A stretch of DNA of 64,000 bases from Mytilus galloprovincialis (GCF_965363235.1 NC_134844.1:71045497-71109496); one strand, 5' to 3'; shown: positions 14,101 through 23,341, counted from the first letter of the stretch. Program-made: numbers and translations. Notes: generated by a model from the sequence alone, not told the origin.

Positions 14101-17100
14101 TTATTACATAATTAATTGTTATGTAATTAGTTGCTATGTTGTGATGTCCATACTTGATTGAATTTAGCTTCTTTGTTATTCATAGCATCCCAAAATATTT
14201 TATAGATTCTTGTACAACACAGTTTGACCTCCAAAACTGTGTCTCAGATTTTTCCTATTGTATTTCATTCTCTCATAAATCTTCAATGAAGTTTGCAACA
14301 CCAATTCATAAGAGATCACTAAATTCAATGTGGTATACAATTTGTTCTATTGGTGTTTTTGGAAATCTGAGACACAGTTTTGGAGGTCAAGTTGTGTTGT
14401 ACAAGAATCTATAAAATATTTTGGGATGCTATGAAGAACAAAGACGCTAAATTCATTCAAGTGTGGACATCACAATATAGCAACTAATTACATAACAATT
14501 GATTATGTAATAATTATGTCATAATGAAATTATCACAATTTGAAAGATTAATCTTTCTTCTTTCTTTTGGTACCTCATTTATAAAATATAAAGAAGGATG
14601 AAATGAATTACATCAGTTTAAAGTTGTCTGATTGGGAGTGAACACATCTTTGTATTGTGCTACCTTAAGGTCAAATCTTTCAAAAAGATCAAATCAACCT
14701 TTGCTTACAGGTATAGCCTTTAAAACAAGATAATTTGCTTCATGATCTATAAAATCAATGCTAGCTAAATGAATTTTATTTTTATTTTTCAGAAATTTTT
14801 ACCACAGCAGAAATTTAGATCAGCACCTGCTCCTGGCCAAGACAACAATGTAGAGAACACAGAACCTCCAGCAAAGAAGAAAAAGTAATGTTTTATGTAT
14901 TATTTAGTGAGCTAGAAGTTTCCTGACTTTTCTTTTAAAATAATGCATATTTACAATTTTGTTAATGGTGTAAAGTAGCTGGTGACCATAGAAAGACGAT
15001 GGATATTGTTTATCCATCCATGACACAATATCACAACTTGCATAGCAAAAACACACAAAAATCAAATGAACAGCACAGGTGGTATCCAACACTTTAACTA
15101 AAATTAATTTGGCTCGTTTAATTTTCTTAACATTTTGTCAAAGTATTTACTTTAACCCTTAACAAAAATATAAAAATTTCAAAAATTTTGAACCAACCGT
15201 TTTGTCAGAAAAATTACACTAGTTATATAGCAGTTTGATAAACACCAATTTTGATCATTGAGAAGCTTAATATTCCTTTTATAACACAATGTCATTAAAA
15301 CGTTTAGCTGACTTTACAGAGTTATCTCCCTGTAGTGTTAGGTACCACCTTAATTGCTGTCATTCATCTCAATGTCACAATGAGGCCATCAGCACAGAGC
15401 TAAATGCAGAAAATTGAGTTAATATTCTCACATTGTATTGTTTTCATCTTATTTCCTTATATATGTTATATTTTAGACAGGAGAATGAAGAAATAAGTAT
15501 CCAGATAACAAATGCTAATGGTCCCAGAGTTCTGTTTACTGGTTTTATGAAAGGACTGGCAAAGAAGCTGCAGGCTGTAAGTAACAGTGTAATCAAAAGC
15601 TTTGAAATAATTTTTAGAATTCTTGAATCTGGAAAAATACATTTCTAATGTTTATAAGCATATCTGTCAAAAATGATACTTTTATGCCTGATAAAAATAT
15701 TAATGATTATTTTTTTAAATCAAAATAATACAAAAGTAATTTTTCGCAAAGATATATATTCCATTTCAATCATCATGATCATGTGGTAAAACTTTAAAAT
15801 TTAAAGTTTGAACTGAAATATGTGTTAATATGCTGTCAAAGTGTGGTATTGTGTTAAAATCAAACAGGGAAGTCAAAATTGATGATAGCTTCTCTAGATC
15901 ATGACCAATCAATCTTGCATCTCACACTTTTACTACCAATCATCAGCTGAGACTGCATCTTGATTATGTTTTTATATTAAACAGATTTATAAGTGACTGA
16001 TATGCCTATGAAAATGCAATTTCACACATAGTCACACAGTATCAAACTAATAACAAAATATGTGTCGACTAAAGTTTATTTTCACAAAATAAATTATAAA
16101 AAAGATGATGAATATATATTGCTGTGATATTTGATATAAATGATGTACACTTATTCTTAAATGTTCTTTTTTTTATATTATAGAATGTAATTCAGCTTGG
16201 TGGCATGGTCACAGAAAATCCCAAACAATGTACACATGTTGTTGCTCCAGCTATCTCACGGACAATGAAGTTCTTTATAGCTGTCAATGTATGTAAATAT
16301 GTAGTAACCAAAGAATGGTTAGAAGATAGTATGGCCAAGAATAGGTTTGCAGGTAATTCAAAATGTTATCTCAAGAAGAAAGGTGTATGTACTATTAATA
16401 ATAAACTAAGGTTAACTTTTATAATTGCAGTATCAAAATTTTTCTTTAAATTGTCTGTATTTTCTAGAGAAGACAATTTTATTATCCATAGTGGCGACCA
16501 TAATCTTCCTATTGTTGCCGACGCGCAAGAAAGTAGTAACCTCCAACAATGTCCAGGTTGGTGGAGAAGCCTTGTGAAGTGGTAGGAACCATGGGAAGTT
16601 CGTCCAATCAGATACCAAGCCTTGAGAACAATTTCATGTATCATATAATAGTAAAACAAACTCAAGTTACATTGTAAACAAACTTTAATTTTCTATATTT
16701 ATCTATTTATAACTCTGTATTGCTACTTTCACTTTTCATTGATTCTCTCACCATGACGACGTCAAATTCAATGCACCACTTTGAGTACTTCAGGGATTAA
16801 TTTCTGTATAAAAATTGTCCTGATGAAGACTGCCATGCAGGCGAAACATGTAGACCATAGCAAATAAAATTGCAGACCATTTGAAGTGTTGTTGTCAATT
16901 TGGAGTATTATTTCTAGAGAAGAGTTTATATTTTGATCTACTTTGAACTTTTGACAACTTGCTTTTTTTTGGATCTTATTTGCTACTGCATTTAGATACT
17001 AAAATGAAAAATACATATGATATTAAGAATAAATAAAAGCAGGAATTTCAGCTTTCATAATTGATTCATATATTTTGGTTTGTCAGATTTTAACATATAA

Positions 17101-20100
17101 TTTTTTAATTTCAGATCCAAATATGTATGCCCTTAGGGATATAAAAGCAGAGACAGAGATGCAGTGTAATTTACAGGATTCAATCTCAAGAGCTCAAGCT
17201 AAACCATTGTTTCAGGTAAGTTATATAAGTTGTAAAAATAGAAAATGACTGTATGTGTTCTCCTTAGGACCATAGCAATATAATAATATTATGGTGCGAA
17301 CACTATAATACTACCTAAATAGATTGAAAATAGAATGTATCATACTTTATGTCAAATTGCCAGATTTTGATTGGTTAATATAAGGGTGATAATTTACTCT
17401 TATCACATGACTTATATTCTATGACCCTCTACCAAGAAGCTTGATCAGTTGTACACTTTATTTTGATACATATGACTGTTACATACAAGAAGTTATACTT
17501 GATTGTTGTCGATTAAAAATTTTGAAAGTCATAAATAACTAATCTTCAGTATAATGATTAATTCTAATATGACGTCCTAATTACGCTTTGTAAACAAAGC
17601 CGTGTTCTAATGAGCACAAAATATGTTTGACACATGCGCACGAACTTACTGTTTATATTAACTTTATTTCCATCATCATCCTTTTAAATATATACATTTA
17701 AGCAGCCAACATAAACTTTTATTATATATTTTTATAAAACAACATATATTTTCCCTGCACGTAGTTTTTAAACTTATCAAATTTGAAATGTAACGTACAG
17801 ACTCCTCGGGGAAGAAATGGGAAAAGCCAAAGATTTTTATGGTATTTTGGTACGCTTCAACCTGTAAAAATACTGTATTTGTCCTATTAGAATCGAAATA
17901 ATTCCTTCATGTCATGCTCTATGCTGATTTTAACATGGATAGAAATAATATTTGACCGCATTTTACACCTCGCTAACGCTCAGTGTAAAATATTGACAAA
18001 TGTAATGCCTACCCATGTTAAAATGAGCATAGAGCATGACATGAAGGAATTATTTCTTAAATAAAACATACCTAAGAGGGTGATAGAATAGATTGTTAAC
18101 ATACCTAAGAGGGCGATAGAATAGATTGTTAACCCCTAGAAAAAAACTTTGGCCTCTCTTTCGTTGACAATGTTGTTTCTAAAAACAATCTGCTCTATCG
18201 CCCTCTTGTCTATGTTTTATTTATAAAGCATTATTAATTGGTGTGATAAATTTGTGGAAACAGTACTATTTCAAATCAAATGGTGCTAAAAGAAAATAGT
18301 AGTGAGAATCAGATAACAGACATAATATTTATTTTAAAATAATATTTCCAGGATGTGACCATATATGCTACACCAAGTATAGTACCACCCATATCAGATC
18401 TGACCAAAATTGTTGGAACAGCTGGAGGTACAGTGGTCAAACGGCTGCCGTCCATACCTTTACTACAGGAGAAAGATGATCAGGTGGGAACTATTTTTAT
18501 GCCCCACCTACGATAGTAGAGGGGCATTATGTTTTCTGGTCTGTGCGTCCGTCCGTCCGTCCGTCTGTCCCGCTTCAGGTTAAAGTTTTTGGTCAAGGTA
18601 GTTTTTGATGAAGTTTAAGTCCAATCGACTTCAAACTTAGTACACATGTCCCCTATGATATGATCTTTCTAATTTTAATGCTAAATTAGAGTTTTTACCC
18701 CAATTGCACGGTCCACTGAACATGGAAAATGATAGTGCGAGTGGGGCATTCGTGTACTGAGGACACATTCTTGTTTGCATTGTTCTAGACTCTATTAATA
18801 AAATTGTGGATATTGGTATGAATGCTAATTATAAAAGTAGTCAAAGGATGTGAATGTAGATAAAGCACACTAAAGCATTCAGAAATGAGCAAAACTCATA
18901 TTATAATTGAAAGGAAAAAACATGAGTGATTTATTTTTTTAAACAAATATAACAACCACACACAGCAACTGAATAACGTACTCTTGACTTCAGACAGGCA
19001 CATAAATGGGTTCGTGTTAAAGCATGCATTCTAGGGAGCACTCCAAAAAGCTTGGTTTCAAAGTAAATGGTTTCCTCAATTTTGGGGTAAATGTTTTGTT
19101 ATATATTATTAATTGCAGTATATCTAACATGCAGGTTTGGCTTTCAATGCTTTTGACCAAGTTTTATTCTGAAAAGCTTTGAGATGTAACAAAATTAACA
19201 TGTATCTGATAGCAGCTGCCTGGATTTTTATTGAAAATACTAGCATTTCGAATTTATTTACAAAACCATGAACTTGCAACTAATCAAAATTTATCATAAC
19301 CAATTTTTCGGCACCAGATGCAAATTTCCACAAATCATGTCGCTTAAACCTTACATTTAAATACGGAAACATGATATAACCAAAAATATAATTTGTCAAG
19401 ATAGACTGATCTATAGCCTACATGCAACCTAAAAACTTGTTCATTAAACTTGTTGAAGACTTTTATGTCGATGTTTAGATATATTGCTTTATTATGGTGT
19501 TAATATTCTGCTGTCTCCTTTATGTATGCTGCAGATCTCTATATATTCAAAATTATTATAAAATATATACAATAAACAACCGTTACTATTGATTTTATTT
19601 TAGGGAAATCCAACCCATATTGTAGTTACTTGTGAAGATGATGTTCCTATGCTAAGGAATATTATTGCAAAGAAAATCAGTAAGTACAACTATATCCCCA
19701 AACATCACTATATTGTGTTACAAACTGTATTGGTCAAATGTTGAAAATGGATTTATCGTAGATACCAGGCTTATAATTTTGTACACCAGACATGCATTGT
19801 GTCTACACAAGACTGATCAATAACACTGAAAAAAAAAAACAAAATCCAAATAAAATATATGAAGTTGATACATGATTATTAGTGAGGGCTATTCCAGAAA
19901 AAATTGTATGGGGGGGTTGGAAGGCAGTTTTTGTCAGCACCCGCCACCCAGACAATTGTAATTGAGAATTATAGTGCATTATACTGTGAAAAGTTGCTCT
20001 GATACCCATCACCCATGTATTATTAATACAATGTGCCTTCCAACCCCCCCCCCCCCCCCCCCCCCATACATTTTTTTCTGGAATAGCCCTCAGCAAGTTT

Positions 20101-20264
20101 GACTTGTCTCTAGGTTTTGCATTTCAAATGTATTGCCTACTGCAAGATATTTTAATCATTTTATATCATTGTTATTTTCAGCAATCCACAATGCAGAATT
20201 TGTGCTGACTGGTGTAATGAGACAAACATTGGACTTTAAAGCTTTTGTGATAGATGTACATTAA
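2118..20264 (+). CDS. PAXIP1: PAX-interacting protein 1 (PTIP), C-terminal part, 15 exons
   Basis: PTIP is a nuclear BRCT-repeat scaffold that in other animals joins the KMT2C/D histone H3K4 methyltransferase complex and binds phosphorylated DNA-damage proteins. Exons by eye: 2118-2381, 2990-3128, 3545-3636, 4675-4770, 8227-8361, 10450-10571, 11339-11520, 12844-12887, 14793-14884, 15477-15576, 16184-16352, 17115-17215, 18352-18483, 19604-19679, 20182-20264. All have AG/GT borders, and together they give 1827 nt in one frame (608 aa plus stop). Residues 1-134 are rich in Gln, Gly and Pro. Four BRCT domains follow at about 135-240, 243-340, 402-500 and 513-608. Words shared with vertebrate PTIP include 'PADMCLLGCVF', 'WLNDVLVKKKM', 'YEKAKEW', 'VTKEWLED' and 'NAEFVLTGV'. 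The N-terminal BRCT pair expected for the family should lie upstream of the window. Exon limits are inferred from sequence, not from transcripts. Confidence 0.93.
4930..5088. repeat. Imperfect inverted repeat (foldback) in a PAXIP1 intron
   Basis: The left arm, beginning 'AGATTCTTACATTGATACC' and including 'ATCCAATCCAGATAG', is mirrored on the right by 'CTATCTGGATTGGAT' and 'GTATAAGAATCT'. The arms are about 50 nt around a spacer of about 55 nt. It resembles a small foldback transposon remnant; no target-site duplication is evident. Confidence 0.55.
5435..5625. repeat. G-rich low-complexity repeat
   Basis: This is a run of near-repeated words such as 'GGGATTT', 'TTTTGGGAT' and 'GGGACC', with 'GGGGGG' near its start and 'CCCCCC' near its end. 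It looks like a degenerate dispersed repeat. No coding potential is seen. Confidence 0.35.
6118..6200 (-). repeat. Dispersed repeat F3, end fragment
   Basis: The minus strand carries the mussel repeat end that reads approximately 'GAGTTGTCTCATTGGCACTC' followed by 'ATACCACATCTTC'. Related ends occur at 11205-11245, 44085-44130, 52445-52500 and 58640-58690. It explains a spurious open frame here. Confidence 0.55.
7147..7963 (+). mobile_element. Terminal-inverted-repeat element carrying a 5' exon-like unit
   Basis: The ends are inverted repeats of about 33 nt: 'GGCC', a T-run, then 'AATTAGTTGGTTTACGGA' on the left (from 7147), and 'TCCGTAAACCAACTAATT', an A-run and 'GGCC' on the right (to 7963). 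The element is about 817 bp with a more CpG-rich left third. Inside it an ATG at 7360 opens 63 codons without a stop to 7548, where the sequence is AAG followed by GTACAA, a good splice donor. A second ATG at 7399 has a stronger context (ACCATGG). I do not recognise the peptide. It lies in a PAXIP1 intron in sense orientation. The superfamily is not assigned because no transposase and no certain target duplication are visible. Confidence 0.6.
7360..7548 (+). CDS. Open exon-like frame inside the 7147-7963 element, function unknown
   Basis: The frame has 63 codons from ATG 7360 to a GT donor at 7549. The peptide starts 'MTQTNSKTQRGRTMESDG' and later contains 'KPKQTIGDAIFDNM'. I recognise no domain. 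If transcribed from within the element it could splice to a downstream acceptor as an alternative 5' exon; the donor is in phase 0. The next PAXIP1 exon (8227) is also entered in phase 0, so an in-frame fusion is formally possible. This is inference only. The frame may equally be a relic of a captured gene. Confidence 0.35.
9080..10258 (-). mobile_element. Inverted-repeat element with minus-strand exon-like pieces
   Basis: The ends are near-inverted: 'ATAGATCATACATGTCAA' on the left and 'TTGACATGTATGCTATAGAT' on the right, both followed inward by CpG-containing 'GCGTGT' words. The region is about 1.18 kb. On the minus strand an acceptor-like TTTATAG precedes a 43-codon basic frame (9946 down to 9818) containing 'HRKRSLAGPVTSSKVPI'. 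A donor-like GGTAAG lies upstream near 10008, and a decayed frame with 'GHGDTNITELLDQL' and 'AIAMGAMAEIIDD' lies downstream near 9500-9650. This suggests a short spliced gene once carried by a DNA transposon. I do not recognise the product. Confidence 0.45.
11165..11245 (+). repeat. Dispersed repeat F3, end fragment
   Basis: It contains 'GAGTTGTCTCATTAGTACTC' followed by 'ATGCCACATCTTCC', the same end seen at 44085-44130, 52445-52500 and 58640-58690. Confidence 0.55.
11769..11921. repeat. Near-perfect 153-bp inverted repeat (hairpin)
   Basis: The arms are about 48 nt, starting 'AGGATTAAACACA' and running through 'GTGTAAACCGGGGC', with the exact mirror ending 'TGTGTTTAATCCT'. The spacer itself contains 'ACTCACAAACT' mirrored by 'AGTTTGTGAGT'. 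It is a strong cruciform or hairpin former in a PAXIP1 intron, probably a foldback element or a recent inverted duplication. Confidence 0.75.
13334..13478. repeat. Imperfect inverted repeat, about 145 bp
   Basis: The left arm has 'AACAGATATATC' and 'GGTATTTGCGAAAAATACC', and the right arm mirrors it with 'GGTATTTTTGGAAATACC' and 'GCTATATCTGTT'. It is a foldback remnant in a PAXIP1 intron; no coding role is seen. Confidence 0.5.
13754..14664. mobile_element. TTAA-flanked foldback DNA element, copy A
   Basis: The ends are 'GGTAGCACAATACAAAGAT' at 13754 and its mirror ending 'GTGCTACC' at 14664, each flanked by TTAA (13750-13753 and 14665-14668). The inverted arms extend for about 300 nt, for example 'GACATAATTATTACATAATT' against its mirror in the right arm, so the element could fold on itself. 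The left arm is interrupted by a 193-bp MITE (13805-13997). A second copy lies at 61204-61925. TTAA targets are typical of the piggyBac superfamily, but no transposase is present and the assignment is inference. Confidence 0.75.
13805..13997. mobile_element. MITE with GGGCTATTCC ends, copy 1, nested in the foldback element
   Basis: The inverted ends are 'GGGCTATTCCAGAAAAA' and its mirror ending 'GGAATAGCCC', followed inward by G- and C-runs and by 'TTGGAAGGCA' / 'TGCCTTCCAA'. It is flanked by TGA on both sides. The opposite arm of the host foldback element preserves the uninserted sequence (mirror of 'TTAAACTGATGTAATT'), which shows that TGA was duplicated. A 3-bp target and GGGC ends suit PIF/Harbinger-type MITEs, but this is inference. 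Confidence 0.75.
15078..15349 (+). mobile_element. MITE 'GGTGGTACC' family, copy 1
   Basis: This copy of about 272 bp has ends 'GGTGGTATCC' and 'GGTACCACC'. The right flank is TTAA; the left flank is changed. It closely matches 23069-23341 and, inverted, 56786-57058. The body includes 'GAACCAACCGTTTT' and 'TGATCATTGAGAAGCTTAAT'. It lies in a PAXIP1 intron. Confidence 0.75.
16474..16910 (+). mobile_element. Retroposed insertion with 13-bp direct flanking repeats
   Basis: The word 'TTTCTAGAGAAGA' stands at both 16461-16473 and 16911-16923, as expected of a target-site duplication made by retrotransposition. The 437-bp insert has a few CpGs and, near its 3' end (16815-16856), a hammerhead-like arrangement of CTGATGA, a short stem and CGAAAC. 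The body is open on the minus strand for about 60-100 codons but I recognise no protein. It may be the 3' end of a Penelope-like or LINE-like element. Confidence 0.6.
16815..16856 (+). ncRNA. Hammerhead-like ribozyme motif (low confidence)
   Basis: It shows CTGATGA at 16820, a stem formed by 'CTGC' and 'GCAG' around CAT, then GCGAAAC. The internal core order matches hammerhead ribozymes, but extra bases flank the stem and stems I and III are weak, so it may be inactive or a chance likeness. Confidence 0.3.
17895..18056. repeat. 162-bp inverted repeat with CpG-containing spacer
   Basis: The left arm starts 'GAAATAATTCCTTCATGTCA' and runs to 'TTAACATGG', and the right arm mirrors it through 'CCATGTTAAAATGAGCATAG' to 'GAATTATTTC'. 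The spacer has 'TTTTACACCTCGC' and a near mirror 'GTGTAAAAT'. It is a strong foldback structure. Confidence 0.7.
18058..18232. repeat. Inverted repeat with a duplicated left arm
   Basis: The unit 'CATACCTAAGAGGG' plus 'GATAGAATAGATTGTT' occurs twice in tandem (about 39-bp period) and is mirrored once on the right by 'AACAATCTGCTCTATCGCCC' and 'TATGTTTTATTT'. It abuts the preceding inverted repeat, so both may belong to one decayed foldback element. Confidence 0.6.
18499..18774 (+). repeat. Dispersed bivalve repeat with GTCC microsatellite
   Basis: It begins 'ATGCCCCACCTACGATAGTA' and ends near 'GTGGGGCATTCGTG', giving short inverted ends (ATGCCCCAC against GTGGGGCAT). A GTCC-repeat tract follows the start. 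The layout is a widely dispersed bivalve repeat from my general knowledge. It sits just after the PAXIP1 exon ending at 18483. Confidence 0.6.
19755..19826 (-). ncRNA. Decayed hammerhead-type repeat end
   Basis: Read on the minus strand it has 'TGATCAGTCTTGTGTAGACA' followed by 'CAATGCATGTCTGG', 'TGTACAAAATTATAAGCCTG' and 'GTATCTACGAT'. This lines up with the better preserved motif at 53932-53976 and its downstream words. Core bases are changed, so it is not expected to cleave. Confidence 0.5.
19886..20089. mobile_element. MITE with GGGCTATTCC ends, copy 2
   Basis: It is nearly identical to 13805-13997, with the same inverted ends and the same centre ('CACCCGCCACCCAGACAATT'). The right C-run has grown to about 22 bases. 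Flanks are TGA and TCA, so a 3-bp duplication is possible but not exact here. It lies in the last PAXIP1 intron. Confidence 0.75.
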
Positions 20265-20875
20265 TGTTATTTACATGTGAATCTCCATTACAATCAGACC
20301 TTCTAGTCTTCCAAAGCAGCATGTATATAACATTTTATATAGTGTATCGATTATCAGAGTATCGATTATCAGAAAAAGAAGAATACTCATTTTATATTGA
20401 TACAGGGTTGTGAGGATGTTGATACCATTCAACATAGTCATGACAGTAGAAAGTTGAGGCCTGTTCCATTGTTAAATGCAAAGGGAATGAAGGAGGCAAT
20501 GTTTCAGAACCCAAAAAATCAATCATGCAAAATGTTCATATTACCTATGGAGTTAAATACAAAATTATAAGAAATATTTAACCATGACCAACCACAAATT
20601 ATTGAATTAAGTGTGTCAGATTGTACCTCCCTTTCTGTATCATTTATTTGTCAGTTTCTGTACTGTAAAAAGTTTGTTCTTTGGTTGATAAAGGCTATTT
20701 TATTAAAATGAATTTGGGAGGGTGGTTACATTTTCATCCAACCATAATATCGAAATTCATATGTCCAAAAATAAAACTTCCCTTCTTAACCCTCCGATTT
20801 ATTTAATATTTATTTTAATGGGAAATGCCTGGTATTGTCTGCCTCTTTAAAAACATTTTGAAGGATAAAAAGGAA
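20265..20875 (+). other. Probable PAXIP1 3' untranslated region
   Basis: This follows the TAA at 20262-20264. It is AT-rich, with no repeat family recognised. An AATAAA at 20770-20775 could be a polyadenylation signal; if so, the 57-bp tandem array lies outside the message. Inference only. Confidence 0.4.
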
Positions 20876-21175
20876 AATTCTCATTATATCTCTTTGGTAT
20901 TTGGTCGACTGCAGGTCTTAATTTGACTGCTGCTATTACTCATTATATCTTTGGTATTTGGTCGACTGCAGGTCTTAATTTGACTGCTGCTATTACTCAT
21001 TATATCTTTGGTATTTGGTCGACTGCAGGTCTTAATTTGACTGCTGCTATTACTTATTATATCTTTGGTATTTGGTCGACTGCAGGTCTTAATTTGACTG
21101 CTGCTATTACTCATTATATCTTTGGTATTTGGTCGACTGCAGGTCTTAATTTGACTGCTGCTATTACTAATCACT
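20876..21175. repeat. 57-bp tandem repeat, five copies
   Basis: The word 'TTTGGTATTTGGTCGACTGC' recurs at 20893, 20950, 21007, 21064 and 21121, exactly 57 bp apart. Copies are almost identical (one C/T change, and a 2-bp difference in the first). Because 57 is a multiple of three, both strands stay open (19-residue periods such as 'GIWSTAGLNLTAAITHYIF' on plus). I regard these frames as artefacts of the repeat. Confidence 0.9.
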
Positions 21176-21334
21176 TCTCATTCTCATTGTTAATATACTT
21201 GACTGGGTTATGCAGACATCAATTTTTCAATAATTTTTGTTTTAAGCTCTTAGAGCTGTTCCAGAAAATAAAATATCCATCCCCCCTTTTTTCATTGGTG
21301 GGGACGGGGACATAGTTACAGCCCTTAAATCATT

Positions 21335-21440
21335 GTCCATTTGTTTTTGATGTGTTTTTTTCATTTGATTTTGCCATGTGATTAGGGACTTTCCAATTTG
21401 ATTTTCTTCTGAGTTCAGTATTTTTGTGATTTTACTTTTA
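21335..21440 (+). repeat. Dispersed repeat F2
   Basis: It carries 'TTGATTTTGCCATGTGATTA', then 'GGGACTTTCCAATTTGATTT' and 'GAGTTCAGTATTTTTGTGAT'. Related copies are at 34985-35090 (plus) and about 50115-50190 (minus). Confidence 0.55.
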
Positions 21441-22162
21441 ACAAGTACAACAAATTTGATTTACACTTAAAATTTAAACACCTTTCAGATTTATATGGCA
21501 TTTGTATATCACAACTCTTTTTAAGGGAACAGTCTGTGATACTGGCAAACATCCACAAAAACCAATGCATAGTCTGTTGTTTTGGTATAGCCAGAAAAAT
21601 CAAACCATACTTCCATTTTATTTTAAAGTTGAGTTATGTCCCTTTAACTGTTTTCTATTTTTGAAGTATAATTTATATTGATTTAAGAGTATAATTCTTA
21701 TAAGTCTCAAATTAGGTTTGATTAAACAAAGTTAATATGTTCAGTTCTTGATTTTGTATTTAAATAAATTTTTGCCTTAAATAGTACATCTTAATATTGT
21801 TCCATGCTTAATGTATGCATATATATAAAGATTGTATGCTTTTTTGTTATAAATCAGGCTCATTTTTGTTTTTGAAAAAGTTTGAATTTTATTCATACAT
21901 TTATTATTGCGAATCTTCAACAAATGATTTTGATAGTGAACCTGTTTTTCGTTGTAGAAATAATTTTTTATTAGGTTTATCATCATGCATGTTTGCAATA
22001 ATAAAAACATGGCCTTGATTTCTGAATTTACAAAATACAAGGAAGTATTGTGCACCCAATCCTCAAAAGAGAGTTTCATAGCTATTATTTAGTTTTCCAA
22101 ATCAATGTTAACTTTAAAAAAAAAATGCGGTGATTTGTTTAAAAGGTGAACCTCTACATATA
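21441..22162. other. AT-rich intergenic stretch, nothing recognised
   Basis: I see no exon-like frame with splice borders, no RNA gene and no clear repeat. An AATAAA lies near 21762. Confidence 0.5.
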
Positions 22163-22607
22163 GTCGCTGGGCTTCTAAAATGTTGTATATCACTTTTTTG
22201 GCTAAAAATACTTTTTGACACCAATGTTCTGGGCTGGAGGAAATCTTTGGTATTACAAAATACCATGCAGTTAGACCAATAAAAATGTGTGAAATAAGAC
22301 ATATTACAAAATTGCCAATGTCAGTTGTTTGTAAAGTTTGCTTCCAAAATGTTGTATGAAAACTTGAAAATCGTTGTTGAATTGCTTTGGGAAAAAAATA
22401 ATTGTACATTTCTTTATTTCTGTGAAAATAATTTAAGTTCTTGGATTATCCAGAAATGTCAAAGTTTTATTTCACTGCTATTTATAAAAAGGTTTAAGTT
22501 TACACACAACATTTTGGAAGCATGCATTTTGCCAAAATTTTCAAAGCCTGTTTATGAGATTTTCTTGATAAATTTGTAATTTACAACATTTTAGAAACCC
22601 AGCGACG
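22163..22607. mobile_element. Foldback element with two nested inverted repeats
   Basis: The outer ends are 'GTCGCTGGGCTTCTAAAATG' and the mirror 'CATTTTAGAAACCCAGCGAC'. A second, inner inverted pair is 'GCTTCCAAAATGTTGTA' near 22341 against 'CACAACATTTTGGAAGC' near 22507. Total is 445 bp. The inner pair resembles the outer ends, as if one copy had inserted in, or been duplicated within, another. No target duplication is clear. Confidence 0.6.
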
Positions 22608-22979
22608 ACGATATGACTTTTTTGTTCTTTTCTGTGATGATATATTTGAAGACTTCATAGCTGTCTTTCATGTGATGTATATTATTTTTAACTGTACATG
22701 TGTTGATTTTTAGATTATGTTTATGATTTTTGAGCGATTTCTTTTCTACGCTCGCATGAGAAGTAAGCGTTGTAGACGGATTATTATGACTAAATGGAAG
22801 ATCCAAATATTTGATGCATTTTTGTTGCTTTATTTCAAGGTTGTATTTTGTATTTTATACTATTATTTTGTCATAACAAAACCTCTCATGTAGGCCAATC
22901 AAATAAATTCTCAATACTTAATCTTTGTAAATGTTGTATGTTTTCTGCATTAGTATTGTTAAGGTCCTGCTGAAGTCTG

Positions 22980-23068
22980 CCTCAATGTGTGAGATATTTA
23001 ACTGTGTTCAAGACCCATTGGTGGCCTTGGCCTGTATTCTTCTCTTTGGTGGGTTGTTGTCTCTTTAA
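22980..23068 (+). repeat. Older dispersed repeat interrupted by a MITE
   Basis: It includes 'CCCATTGGTGGCCTTGGCC' and 'GGTGGGTTGTTGTCTCTTT', a pattern I know from mussel repeats. It is broken at TTAA by the MITE at 23069-23341 and resumes as 'GACATTCC' beyond 23345. Confidence 0.5.
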
Positions 23069-23341
23069 GGTGGTACCCAACACTTTAACTAAAATTAATT
23101 TGGCTCGTTTAATTTTCTTAAAATTTTGACAAAGTATTTACTTTGACCCTTTTACAAAAATATAATAAATACAAAAAATTTGAACCAACCGTTTTATCAG
23201 AAAAATTACACTGGTTATATAGCAGTTTGTCAAACACTTATTTTGATCATTGAGAAGCTTAATATTCCCTTAACAACACAACGTAATTAAAACGTTTACC
23301 TGATTTTACAAAGTTATCTCCCTGTAGTGTTAGGTACCACC
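23069..23341 (+). mobile_element. MITE 'GGTGGTACC' family, copy 2
   Basis: This copy has intact ends 'GGTGGTACCC' and 'GGTACCACC', with TTAA on both sides (23065-23068 and 23342-23345). It is a close match to the copies at 15078-15349 and 56786-57058. Confidence 0.8.

Noticed and set aside
16205-16585. Read-through of the PAXIP1 exon to 126 residues
   Set aside because: The BRCT similarity stops at the GT donor at 16353, and the rest is intron plus a retroposed insertion.
20876-21175. Possible CRISPR array
   Set aside because: Units abut directly with no unique spacers, and the window is animal DNA.
20923-21315. 130-residue plus-strand frame with a 19-residue repeat
   Set aside because: It exists only because the 57-bp tandem unit is a multiple of three; the minus strand is open as well and neither has gene context.
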